Below are positions 1-9,930 of a stretch of 64,000 bases of DNA, piece by piece (the stretch's first letter is position 1; each line of letters opens with the position of its first letter). The translations under genes and the position numbers were made by a program. Under the pieces are notes generated by a model, which was not told where the DNA came from, did not search any database, and saw only the letters and a program-made list of their open reading frames with translations. The DNA lies in contig JBBHKE010001612.1 in assembly GCA_037447655.1 (NCBI GenBank), forward strand, positions 228,708 to 292,707, read 5' to 3'. This DNA is from Zygnema cylindricum. Lineage: Eukaryota; Streptophyta; Zygnematophyceae; Zygnematales; Zygnemataceae.

Positions 1-1671
1 AAGAGGAGAAGTAGCAAAAGATTGCAAGAAAAACAGGTAAATAACAAGGTAACAAAATTTTCTCATCAAGATGAACCTCAGACTTATGGAGAGGCGATGA
101 CTTGTCCAGAAATAAACCGGTGGAAGACAGCCATCAATGAGGAGATGGCCTCAATTATGGTAGCCGATTCTTGGGAGTTGGTGAATTGTCCACCTAACCG
201 AAAACCAATCGGTTGTAAGTGGGTTTTCAAATTAAAACTGAACCCAGATAACAGAATCGAGCGCTACAAGGCCCGACTAGAGGCAAAGGGATTTACACAA
301 AAGGAGGGAATTGACTACGAGGAAACCTTTGCCACGGTGGTCAGATTTCCCTCTGTCCGCATACTTTCAGTCTAGCAGCAGCGGAAGACATGGAAGTGCA
401 CCAGATGGACATCAAGACAGCCTTTTTGCATGGAGAATTGGAAGAGGAGATCTTCATGCGACAACGCGAAAGGTTTGTGGAGGAAGGAGAGGAGAGTAAG
501 TTATGCCCGCTGATTAAATCTCTTTATAGTTTGAAACAGGCGCCTCGACAGTGGAATAAGAAGCTTGATGAGTTTTTTACTGGTCTAGGATATATCCGGA
601 TCAGCTCAGATCACTCAATCTATGTTTTCGAAGATGAGGAAGGTTTCATATTTATTGCAATTTATGTTGATGATTTGCTTGTTTTAAGTAAATCAATGGA
701 AAAATAAATAAAATGAAAACCAATCTTAAGGGGAGATTTGAAATAAAAGATATGGGGGAAGCAAAATATATTTTGGGAATTTAAGTAGAAAGAGACCGAA
801 AAAGAAAGATTATAAGATTGACTCAAAATGAAGCAATATGGAACATGCTTGAAAAATTTCAGATGGATAAAGCTAATTGTTGTACAACTCCAATGGAGTT
901 GAAGAAGGGAAGTGTGGGGAGTGAGGAAAAAGGAGTCATAGTCATAGACGAGGAATTATCTCTTGAAGAACAGAATTTCATGCAGACTATTCCTTAAAGG
1001 CAAGTAGTGGGAAGTCTAATCTATTTTATGAATTGTACCCGGCCGGATTTAGCTGCAGCTCTAAGAGTGCTGAGTAGAAGTCTAAATGCTCCCACTAAGA
1101 TGGATTGGGAGGCAGCTAAGAGAGTCCTTAGATATTTGATTGGAACTAGGGATCTATGGTTGCATTTGGGTGGGGAGAATACTGACATCACTACTTGGAG
1201 TGATGCCAGTTATGGTGATGCTCCGATGAGGAGATGCACTTCTGGATATGTATTATATGTGGATGATGGGGCTTGCTGTTGGAGTAGCAAACAACAAAAA
1301 GTTATTGCTCAGTCCACTATGGAGGCTGGGTATATGGCCTCTTGCTCTGTTGTAAAAGAATTGATGTGGGTCAAGTCTTTGCTTGGTGAGCTTGGTCACC
1401 TTAAGAGTGGTGTGCAGAAAAATATTTTGTGATAATCAGGCAGCAATCGCAATTTCTGTCAATCCTAAACATCATTTTAAAGCCAAACACATGGACATTA
1501 GACTCAGCTTTGTTAGAGAGAAAGTAGAAAACAAAATAATCAGTTTAGAGTATCGACCTGATAGTGAGATGGTAGCAGATATGATGACCAAACCTGTGCC
1601 TTCCCTTAAGCTAATTTTATGCAGGGAGAAGTGTGGTCTGAAATTAAAGATTGACTAGAAAATAAGGGGAG
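1..1671 (+). pseudogene. Copia pol remnant (RT and RNase H) of element E1
   Basis: This is the 3' part of a Ty1/copia polyprotein and the element runs off the left edge of the window. The order of recognisable parts is the RT amino-terminal region (about 100-375), the RT palm with YVDDLL near 663-680, and RNase H with the WSDASYG block near 1195-1215 and the CDNQAAI block near 1428-1447. The protein is close to that of E2. It is broken: the frame changes near 370, stops occur near 705 and 783, a TAA near 996 replaces a tyrosine codon, and there is another shift near 1425. It ends in TAG followed by the purine tract AATAAGGGGAG that abuts the LTR. It cannot make a working enzyme. Identity is very sure; the exact lesions depend on alignment to E2. 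Confidence 0.93.
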
Positions 1672-1902
1672 TGTAGAAATTAATGGTCCTTTTTAAAGTA
1701 TTTTCTAGGTCTAAATATAAATATAGAAAGAAGCCGAGGTAGTCTACCTCTAACTTCTCTCTCCAACTCTCAAACTTGTCGCAGTCACTGAGAAATTAGA
1801 GAGGAAGCTAGAGCCATGGCTACCTAGGCTATCCAGAGGTTTACGGGATATAATTATTAGTTTATTTACCATTGGGGGTTTATTTACTAAAAGGATATAT
1901 GT

Positions 1903-1985
1903 GGTCTCTAGGATTTGATCCTGGTACCTGCAGGCCGGTAGGCTGCCAGTAGCTGGTAGCCTTATCCGTTAAGTCTAGACCTAGT
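1903..1985 (-). other. tRNA-like Pol III module in LTR U3 (E1)
   Basis: On the minus strand a D-arm-like block (TTAACGGATAAGGC) is followed about 45 nt later by a T-arm-like hairpin with loop GATCAAATC, which matches the B-box consensus GWTCRANNC. A T4 run follows within 25 nt. The module is antisense to the element. It is not a functional tRNA: no clean acceptor or anticodon arm is evident. Confidence 0.6.
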
Positions 1986-2543
1986 GTTACATACCATAGG
2001 GTTTGATATTTAGTTAAACATTAACACGTAGGATTATTCATTTAGCTGAAACTATTTACGGGAGACATAGATCCATTAATGTAAAAGTACGGATTACAAT
2101 ACGGATAATAAACGAATACCGCGCATTTATTTCTTTAGCGAAACGAATACCGCGTATGTATTTCTTACGGCTACGATTAAATGTGAATTTAATCGGACGG
2201 CCGAAATTAAACGCCGAGATCGCGGAAGAAGATTTCAGCGGTTTTTGGTCATCGCCACATCGGATGACACGTGGCGGAATGACATTGGATCACGACATCT
2301 CCGAGGATTAAAGGAGCGAATCCGGATATACCACGTGTCGACATTTAGGCCATGTCGTAAAATGTTCGTACATAAAGTACACCGGCAGCTGTACTTTTGT
2401 GTACGGAGGAGTAATCTGATTGGCTCCGTACATCAGTAGATAGAGTTTGTGAGAGAGATAGGACTTAGAAAAATTAGGAGTTAGGACCCTCTCTCCAAGA
2501 GAACTCCTATACAAAAGGTCAAATTTGACCCTCCATAACTTAC

Positions 2544-2735
2544 TGCTCAGGGGAGCAAATTCAGAGAATCTTTTTGCTATCGACTCAGGGGAGTCTTGCC
2601 TTCACATGGGTGAAGTTGCTCAGAGTTTTTGTCTGCCAAGGTGGCAGTTTTTCTTGCTGAAACACAAAGGGGTCAGGGTTATCCTAGAGGCTTTTTGGAA
2701 GCTGTCCACTCTGAGGACTTATGGAGGTCTCAGAG
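2544..2735 (+). other. Leader hairpin array (R-U5) of the copia LTR
   Basis: Five short stem-loops follow one another: TGCTC/GAGCA (2544-2557), GACTC/GAGTC (2582-2595), CTTCAC/GTGAAG with loop ATGG (2600-2615), CTGCCA/TGGCAG (2633-2647), and CTCTGA-G-GAC/GTC-TCAGAG (2709-2735), with a single bulged G and an ATG (2721-2723) in its loop. The same array occurs in the other LTRs with compensatory changes. It starts roughly 35 nt after the TATA-like box, so it should lie at the 5' end of the genomic RNA. Confidence 0.7.
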
Positions 2736-2814
2736 TTTCAACTATATCGTGGCTGAGTACCATGTTTTTCCATATTGCCAGTCAACGACGAGAATATCTC
2801 AGTGCTGAATGACA

Positions 2815-3472
2815 TGTTTCCCTCTCCTCTCCTCTCCCACTTACCCTCTCAATCTACCGCTACCTTTCACCCTCCCCTTCTCCCTTTCCTTCTCCTCCCT
2901 CTCGATTTGTCCCTATCTCTCCCTCCCTCTCCCTTTCCCTCTCCCTATCTCATTTTTTCTCTCTGTCTGTTGTACTTGCTCTCTCCCCCTCTCCCTCTTC
3001 CCCTTCTTTCTATTTGCCGCTTTTACTCCCCCTCTCTTTCCCTATCCCAACTTTACTCTCTCTCCTTCCCTCCCCTTCCCCCCTCCCTCTCCTCCTCACC
3101 CTCTCGATCTGCCGCATTATCTCCCTCCCCTTCTACCTCCTCTCCTCCCACTCCCTCGTTCTGTCGCTATCTCTCCCTCTCCCTTTTTATTTGGGTTTCT
3201 ATCTTCAATGTACTTTTTTTTTATACCCCGTTTAACTCTCATAATTTTTTGGTCTATCTCTCTCTCCCTTATGGTACTTAGCGACGAGACTGTATCGTCG
3301 CTGAATGGTATGTTTTTATATCCTGTCAGTCAACGACATGAATGTCTCAATTATGAATGACATGTTTCCATACCTTATCCTCTCTCTTTCTTACCCTCAC
3401 GGTCTGTGGCTCTCTCCCTCCCCCTCTCTCTCTCCTCCCTCTTTCGATTTGCCGTTATGTCTCCCTCTCCCT
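2815..3472. repeat. Pyrimidine-rich low-complexity tract with GACGAC hairpin motif
   Basis: This tract is almost purely C and T on the plus strand, made of runs of CCCTCTCCC type. It is interrupted at 3279-3360 by a hairpin motif (AGCGACGA...TCGTCGCT) that recurs at 2780, 5685, 6115 and 8387. Open frames in it are composition artefacts. The interval 2741-2814 holds another copy of the motif. Solo LTR S1 is inserted in this tract, which resumes at 4710. Confidence 0.85.
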
Positions 3473-4384
3473 TGAAACTCTGAGACCTCCATTGGTCCTC
3501 AGAGTAAGCAGCTCTCAAGAAGCTCATCTAGTTAATGCCAACTCCAAGTTGATACAAACCCAAATGATTGACCCTTTGACGATCAAAACCCCAATACAAT
3601 TTCACCCCTGTGAAATTAGACTTTTTGTGTGCTCAGTTCCACCACAGAATGTAAAGTTAGAATATGAGTTTCGGACACATTCACCCACTTTGAATTTCCC
3701 TTAGAAATGCAGGCACCCTGGCAAGCAAAAACTCTTACCGATTACACCCCTGTGTAGCTTAGACTCCTCTGAGTCCGAAACAAAAAGAATCACTGAATTT
3801 GGTCAACCGAGTGAATTGATATTAAATGGCAAAGTTTACCGATTTATACAGATGCTCTTTGGGAGAGAGGTGGCTACCTACAAAAATGTTCTAAGTCCTA
3901 AAACCCCTCTCTAAACCCTCTAGTACTGAGGTCCGGTCGAATTGCAGCAGTGTATAGTACATAAAGGTACAGGTGCCTGTGTACCTTTTGTACGGCCATC
4001 GTACGACATGGCCAAAAGTCGATACATGGCATATATGGATTCGTTCCTATAATCCTCGGAGATGTCGCAAGCAAATGTGGTTGTGCCACGTGTCAATCGA
4101 GGTGACTGTGACCGCAAACCGCCAAAAACCTATTCCGTGATCTTGGCATCTATCACGGTCATCCAGTCAGAACCGCCATTTAATTATAGCCGACAAAATT
4201 GGATTTGCGATATTTATTTCGCTATCGAAACAAATGCGCGGTATTTGTTTCATCATCGTACCGTACTCCCTACTATATAAAACTGTATCTATGCACGACG
4301 TACTATTTTCTAGTTAAACAAATTAGTTAATGTGTAAACATTTAAATTCTTATCAAACCCCATATATCATAGCACACTTCTTAG

Positions 4385-4459
4385 GTTATAGGTTAACGTT
4401 GCCGGCTATCGGCTAGTCTGACGGACGGTAGGTACCAAGATCAATTCCTGGGTCCGTCA
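4385..4459 (+). other. tRNA-like Pol III module in LTR U3 (S1)
   Basis: A D-arm-like block GGTTATAGGTTAACG is followed by a T-arm-like block with GATCAATTC (a B-box match) and then a T6 run at 4464-4469 that would end a Pol III transcript. It is antisense to the LTR. Confidence 0.5.
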
Positions 4460-4523
4460 ATCCTTTTTTGGTAAATATACTAGGCACTACTCCTGTCTCT
4501 CTAAAAAGCTTAGGCAACCATGG

Positions 4524-4641
4524 CTCTAGCTCCCTATCCAGCCTTTAGTGACTACAACAAGTGTGAGGGCTTGGAGAAAGGACTCTAGCTCCCTATCCAG
4601 CCTTTAGTGACTACAACAAGTGTGAGGGCTTGGAGAAAGGA
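4524..4641. repeat. 59-bp tandem duplication inside LTR S1
   Basis: The unit beginning CTCTAGCTCCCTATCC at 4524 is repeated at 4583 with near-perfect identity. It covers the conserved U3 core TTTAGTGACTACAACAAGTG. The E2 5' LTR has an independent duplication with a breakpoint in the same CTCTAGC sequence. Confidence 0.9.
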
Positions 4642-4709
4642 GTTAGAGACAGACTGCCTCTGCTCTTTTCTATCCTAACACAGACGTAGAAAATACTTAA
4701 ATTTCAACA

Positions 4710-5020
4710 TCCCTTTCCCTCTCCCTCTCTAATTTTTTCTCTCAGTCTGCTGCACTCGCTCTCTTCCCCTCTCCCCCTCCCTCTCCCCCCTCCCTCTATT
4801 TACCGCTATGTCTCCCTCTCTCTTTCTATATCCCTTTTCTACACTCTTTCCCTCCCTCTCCCTCTCACTTTTTGGATCTGCAGCACTATCTCCCTCACTC
4901 TCTCCCTCTTCCTCTCCCTCTCCTGTTGAAATTGTCGTACACAACGTCTCCGTCTCCCTCTTCCTCTTTCCTTTTCCCTATAGTCAAAACCTATGGTTTT
5001 TCTTTCCCTTTCTCCCTCTC
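4710..5020. repeat. Pyrimidine-rich tract, continuation
   Basis: This is the right part of the C/T tract split by S1. It has the same composition as 2815-3230. It has no gene and its frames are composition artefacts. Confidence 0.85.
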
Positions 5021-6099
5021 CCATTTACTCGCCTACCAAAATTACACGTTAGTGTCAATATTTTTTTGAACTAACTCCATTGTTGTATTTCTTTCCTTGT
5101 TGTAGGCACGCGAGTTCATTGAATGAGCTGATTGTGATGGAGGAAAACACGGATGGATTGCGGGAATGTCAACGAGTTTTATTTAATCAATTTAATATTA
5201 GGACATCTAAACAAATTTCTGCATGAGTTCTAGAAGGTTATTACATTATCATTTGTTACAAAGGATAATTTGTTATGGGCGATGTACTTTTCGTTCATGT
5301 AGACGAATATTTTATTCACGTTTTAAAAATAGGTATTTGGTTGTATGTATCGTAGTTATTCTACGGAATTTTGTTCGTGATTTTTAGGCGAAAATGATTG
5401 AACTTATTACCAAGTGTATTATTGTAATAATTTGTATAATTGTAATTTATTTTGATGTTGTTGCAATCACGGGTGCTGAGTTTTTATTTCTCCATGGTTA
5501 TTAAATGATATGCGATACACGTGATGAAGTGTGCCGTTGTCAACTAATTTGGTTGTGTCCCATTAGATTGTTCTCTCGCTTTGTCTCTGTATCTTTGTTG
5601 TTGTCAGCCTATTTTCATTTTTTTTAACTGTCATTCTCTCTTTTTTGTTTTTTTACTCTTTGTCCCTTATGGTACTCAGCAACGACAATGTATCGTCCTT
5701 GGAAGGTATGAATGGTATGTTTTTTATCTTGTAAGTGAACGACGTCAATGTCTCGGTGCTAAATGGCAAGTTTCATTTTTCACCATTCAGCACCGACACC
5801 ATGTCAACACAAAGTGGTCGAACCCATTTCTCCATCCCATGGTTATTTGTCTCTAGTTTTCCATAACTGTTTAATATTTAACTTAAAAACACTATTATGT
5901 CTCTCTATTCCTCATATTCCTCGACTTCTGTTTTTATGCTTCACACCTTATTTTTACATCCTTAAAAAAGCATATTTTTAGTTCTTTCTTTTCCTATCTG
6001 TCACTATCCCATTTTCTGTAATCTGTCCGTTCCTCTCATATGGTCTCTTTACTATATATGTCAATCTCTCTTACCCTTGTTATTTTTATGGTATATTAT
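5021..6099. other. Intergenic, no gene seen
   Basis: This is AT-rich sequence without a supported gene. A degraded copy of the GACGAC hairpin motif lies at about 5680-5800 (CAGCAACGACAATGTATCG and its partner CATTCAGCACCGAC). Confidence 0.6.
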
Positions 6100-6235
6100 A
6101 ACTTCTGCCATCCAGCGACGATGCTATGTAGTCGTTGAATGGTGTATTTCATGTTCAGCCAATCGGCGACGACAATTGTCGTCGCTGACGACAATGTGTC
6201 GTCGCTAACGACAATGTGTCGTCGCTGAATGGCAG
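6100..6235. repeat. GACGAC hairpin repeat cluster
   Basis: Several copies of GACGACAATGTGTCGTCGCT occur, two of them at a 20-bp spacing near 6189-6228. Each is an inverted repeat (GACGAC...GTCGTC), so single strands would fold into short hairpins. It lies about 300 bp from the 3' end of the transposase pseudogene. Confidence 0.8.
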
Positions 6236-6523
6236 TAGGATACTACAATCTGGAATACTTTTTTTCAACATCACTACAAATACATTTCATCCATTATTTT
6301 AGCCATTCAACTTGCGTAAACAAAATTTGAAAACAAAAAACAAAGCGTGATATATAAATTCAAAATGAAAGAAAAAAATACAATGTATACTGCATACTGC
6401 AGTCAAAGAAAAGTACAAATATTATCGTATCAATATAAAACTACAAAACAAAAGCCAAACAAAGCCACACTAATATTAAAACTTTTGGCAAACACCCATT
6501 ATCCAATTTACCACCTCTTCTAA

Positions 6524-8162
6524 TTAATCCACTTGTCTAAAAAGAGCCTCAAAATCAATGTAGTCCACTAACTCTTCGTCATGACTGGCTTCATTGTCTT
6601 GAATATCCGCCTCTCGAAGTAGTTGGAGTAAATCCCGTGCGGGAGCTGAAAGAGGTGGCACCTCGTCGCCCTCGAAATGGTTTCGCCATTTCATGATTAT
6701 CACTTGCAACTCTTGCGTAAGCATACTCTCTTCCCATTTCTCATCCTTTAATGACAATCCACATTGGATCATCGCCTTCCGTGCATACTCCATGCCATTC
6801 TTGTCCTTCATTTCGTTGACCTCGCGAATTCAATCGCGTGCCAACTTTAAGAACAAATGTTTCCCCGGTCTAAGTAGCTTACCCGACCATTTTTGGCCCC
6901 TAGGCAAAGACCACTAGTCGCTCTCATCCCCTTTATTTTCCACTCTTCCCATTTTGTCGACCATACCTCCTTGATTTTAGAAATTACAAATGAATCGGCG
7001 GGTTGCACTAGATGTGTTGCACACGGTGGGGAAAAGTGGAGGGTTATATGAAAGGGAGAGGGATATGGCATAGGGAGAATATAAGAGTGGGACGGTGAGG
7101 GAAAGGGAGAGGGAAGGAGGCGAGAAGTATAGAAGTGAGTGAAAAAAAGGGGGGGAAATATATTGAGTGAGGGAGGGAGAGAGAAGGCAACACTGGGATA
7201 GGGAAGTAGCACTATAAATAACCCAAAATCCCCAAAAAAATTATTTTTGGGGTGGAATACAAGGGAGAATGAGGAAGATAATAGCGATTACATTTATGAG
7301 GATAAATACACAAAGGGAAGGAAACACACCTGGTATGTCATCGTGGATGCCCTTTATCGGGTAACTACAAAGTTTGTTGGCGAAGATTAACATTGGAGAT
7401 TCAATTCGGGCGTTCACTCCGCCCGTGAGTCAAACCATCAAAGTCATCGACTCTCCGCCTCCCGCAACGTCCGCGTATTTAACTACCTCGTCCCCGCGAA
7501 AACCCAACGTTCTTTTGTTAACCATATTTACAATGACGTGGGTCTCGTCCATGTTTTCGACTAGATCCTCGTTGTAGCGACCTAGTAACACATAAGAATG
7601 TATTAAAAAAAATACACACATAAGTATGATGATAGGGCCAACAACTTTCATTCGCGTATTTGCGTTTACAACCTTCGACAAAAATATAAAAAATAATACT
7701 TGTAACATATATTACAACATATATGAATGAGGTGTATAAAAGTACAAAAATCTTACCCGATAAAAATCCCCGTTTTAACTCTCCCACGTGATAAGCTACC
7801 GTCTTTTCGATGTACCCCTCGTTCTCCGGGCTTAATTGTAACTTTCCTTTTTGAGCCCTCGTCACAATACTATGTTTCTCGCAAAACCGTTGAGTCCATC
7901 GTTTTGTCATTTTCATTTTTATCGCCTTTCTTTTTTTGTCGAGAAATAATCTCAGCTTTTCCTCCTTCATACGTTTAATTATATGAGCTGCCATGCTCCC
8001 CACAATAGTTTGAGACATTCTCATGCCCGCCTTCTTGAACCGATAAAACTCCTCCACCAACTCCGAGTGCACCGCTGTGACCCATGGAAATTCCTTTCTC
8101 CCCGTACGCGGTAGTGCCTTTGTCACCACCACACTTCTTCTTCTAAATCCCGCAGACGACAA
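6524..8162 (-). pseudogene. Pogo/Tigger-like DDE transposase remnant
   Basis: Coding blocks on the minus strand, in order, are: an N-terminal helix-turn-helix-like stretch (8162-7757, with RWTQRFCEKHSIVTR as in CENP-B/Tc5-type DNA-binding domains); a possible intron with GTAAG donor at 7756 and acceptor near 7676; the first DDE aspartate in NMDETH (near 7550); a block containing SPMLIF and ending with a GTGTGT donor near 7335; a block containing HLVQPADSFVISKIKE (near 7010-6960); and a C-terminal block with YARKAMIQCGL (near 6790-6750). Known members of the DDE_1 family show this order. In-frame TGA codons replace likely CGA arginines near 7432 and 6828, and the frame shifts near 6890. It is therefore a decayed transposase gene. 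Terminal inverted repeats were not located. Confidence 0.72.
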
Positions 8163-8379
8163 GGTGTGCGTAGTCGCCCGTATGCTTCTCAGTGTTGCAA
8201 CCCTGCCCTTCTACCACCAACTTGCCTTTTAGTATTATGCAACGAGAGGAAAGGAAAGTAAAACCACAAAAACATGCCAGTCTTAATTCATATGAGAAAA
8301 AATATATATTATAAAAAAAAATACAGTTCAACGACGACCAGCATAAGTACAGTTCAATGACGACCAGCCGTCGTCGCTA

Positions 8380-8605
8380 AAATCAGCGACGACAAAAAGT
8401 CATCGCTGTTTGAAGTATATGGTACATATTGAACGATCAGCGACGACAAAAACTCGTCGCTGGTTCAGGTATCCGCTGCCTATTGAAAGCTCATCGACGA
8501 CAGAAAGTCGTCGCTGGTTCACTTATCCGGTGCCTATTGAAGATTCAGCGACGACAAAAAGTCGTCGATGGTTCACCGACGAGGTGAAGTCGTCGCTGCG
8601 TCAAA
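8380..8605. repeat. 54-bp tandem repeat with GACGAC hairpins
   Basis: The sequence CGACGAC starts at 8387, 8441, 8495 and 8549, an exact 54-bp period. In each unit it is followed after about five bases by GTCGTCG or a one-base variant, so every unit has a perfect or near-perfect hairpin. The spacer includes GGTTCA.GTATCCG.TGCCTATTGAA. A further partial unit begins near 8358. The open frame through it is a by-product. Confidence 0.88.
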
Positions 8606-8711
8606 CAAACCACAATATAAACAAAAAAAAACACAAGGTTAGTGAGCGGGTGGATGATGGGAAGAGATAGAGTGAAAGAGTTAATATTCCAGAGACAATA
8701 ATACTTACCAA

Positions 8712-9930
8712 CTACCTTTTCTTTTTTTTCGACAATGCCCGTGTGAGCCTCATCAAATGATCTCGATCCGCTCTTATTTGTTCTTGTTGGGCCGCCACTT
8801 GTTGAGTGAGTGCCGCGATTATTAGTGGAAAATCATCTCCTCTCGGTGGTGAGGGGGGCCTAATCGGCGGCGGAACCCTTTGTATTCCCCATAGACGAGG
8901 ACGAGGCACTTCAACATTGCGAAACTTTTGCAATACCGTTGTGCGAGCATCTCGGAGAGCGAGTACCTCGGGAGTTACTCGACAATATTTGAGGATATTG
9001 TATTACCGGGGGTCCCACGGATGGTGATGACGTAACAATTCCGGAACATTCACCCGAAAACCGTCCTCCACACGAACAATCCGAGTTAGCAGGGGGTGTG
9101 CCTGATCAAATTGCTTTATGTGGCCAAAGGTCGTGCCTCGGTCCTCAAGCGAGATAAAAAGCCAAGTTAGATGGGCGGTGACATTGGGGGGGGGTGTCAA
9201 GAATTTGCGGAAAAGGGTTCGCGTCCGGGTTTAGGGGCCGGGGTTCACCATACCGCCAATGTTCCGGCCATTCGGCAACCGGAAGATAATGTTCGGGCCG
9301 AGGCACAAAACTGTCCATTTCCTCCTCTCCCGTGGGAGGAGGAAAATACCAATCCGGATGCTCAACCGGGTATGGAGGTTGAGGATACGGAGGAGCCATT
9401 ACAATGGCTCTCTCCCTATTCGGCGTGGGAGGCGCCCCGAACACATCGTCGTCGTCATCAAATTCCTCCTCACGTTGTTTCTCCTCGCTATCCGGAGTTT
9501 GCTCGTCCTCGGTGGTGGGATCATCCTCGTTCTTCCACACTGCAATGTCTGTGGGTTCCAAAATTTCGGGGATGGGCTTGTCTTCCGGCGGTTCTTCGCC
9601 ATACTCGATGCTCTCGTCGCTACCCGAAGATGAGGGGACATATAGTTCGTCGCCCCCATCATTCACTTTACGCTTACCCTTTGCTATCTCCCTCTTCCTA
9701 GCTATCCTTCTCCATGCCTCACTTTCACCACCCCCCTCGACCGTCGCCACCTCCCCCACTCCTTCCTCCTCCACGGCCTCACAATAACCTATGATTTTTT
9801 TTTTAATTATTCTCCTTTTTCTACCTAATCTTCCCCGTGCCTCACCTTCCCCACCCTCCTCGACCGTCTTCTTTTTTCCCTTTCTTTCCTCTCCCAATGT
9901 TGTTTTCCCCTCCCTCTCCTCACTCAACAA
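8712..9930 (-). pseudogene. Unrecognised charged/proline-rich ORF, frameshifted
   Basis: I do not recognise this protein. Its amino-terminal part (9930 to about 9640) is Lys/Arg/Glu-rich with imperfect repeats of the type GRKRRIIKKK and ARKREIAKGKRK, which look like nuclear localisation signals. An Asp/Glu-rich stretch (DDDDD) and a Pro/Tyr-rich stretch follow. At a run of nine C (minus strand, near 9186-9194) the frame ends, but the next frame continues coherently (TWLFISLEDRGTTFGHIK) to an in-frame TAA near 9000 and then to a coiled-coil-like Gln/Arg tail ending KKKKR at 8715. The strand and position just upstream of the transposase remnant suggest a second ORF of the same transposon, but this is inference. 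Confidence 0.45.

Larger units (their letters stand above)
1672..2740 (+). repeat. 3' LTR of copia element E1
   Basis: The LTR starts TGTAGAAATTAATGG directly after a polypurine tract and ends CAGAGTTTCA. It is the same subfamily as the E2 LTRs. In order it holds a conserved U3 core with TATTTTCTAGGTC, a purine/pyrimidine hairpin around GCCATGGC, an antisense tRNA-like module (1903-1985), an ACACGTGGC G-box (2267-2275), an inverted CCAAT box (near 2419), a TATA-like CTATACAAAA (near 2508) and the leader hairpins (2544-2735). The left LTR lies outside the window, so the target duplication cannot be checked. The expected right copy would be ACTAT at 2741-2745. Confidence 0.92.
3473..4709 (-). 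mobile_element. Solo copia LTR S1 with TCCCT target duplication
   Basis: Read on the minus strand the LTR starts TGTTGAAATTTAAG and ends GTCTCAGAGTTTCA. It is flanked by the 5-bp direct repeat TCCCT at 3468-3472 and 4710-4714, so this is an insertion reduced to one LTR by recombination. It carries a tRNA-like module, a GCCACGTGT G-box at 4085-4093, leader hairpins (for example CTACAC/GTGTAG near 3750) and a 59-bp internal tandem duplication. Confidence 0.93.

Noticed and set aside
1903-1985. A SINE inserted in the LTR
   Set aside because: The block sits at the same place and orientation in all subfamilies, with no poly-A tail or target duplication, so it is an ancestral part of the LTR rather than separate insertions.
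2775-3360. Long open frames rich in Ser, Pro and Leu on the plus strand
   Set aside because: They lie in pyrimidine-rich low-complexity DNA, are open in several frames at once and have no domain signature.
8410-8670. Plus-strand frame with repeated RRWF motif
   Set aside because: It is the translation of the 54-bp hairpin repeat; the repetition comes from the DNA, not from a protein family.
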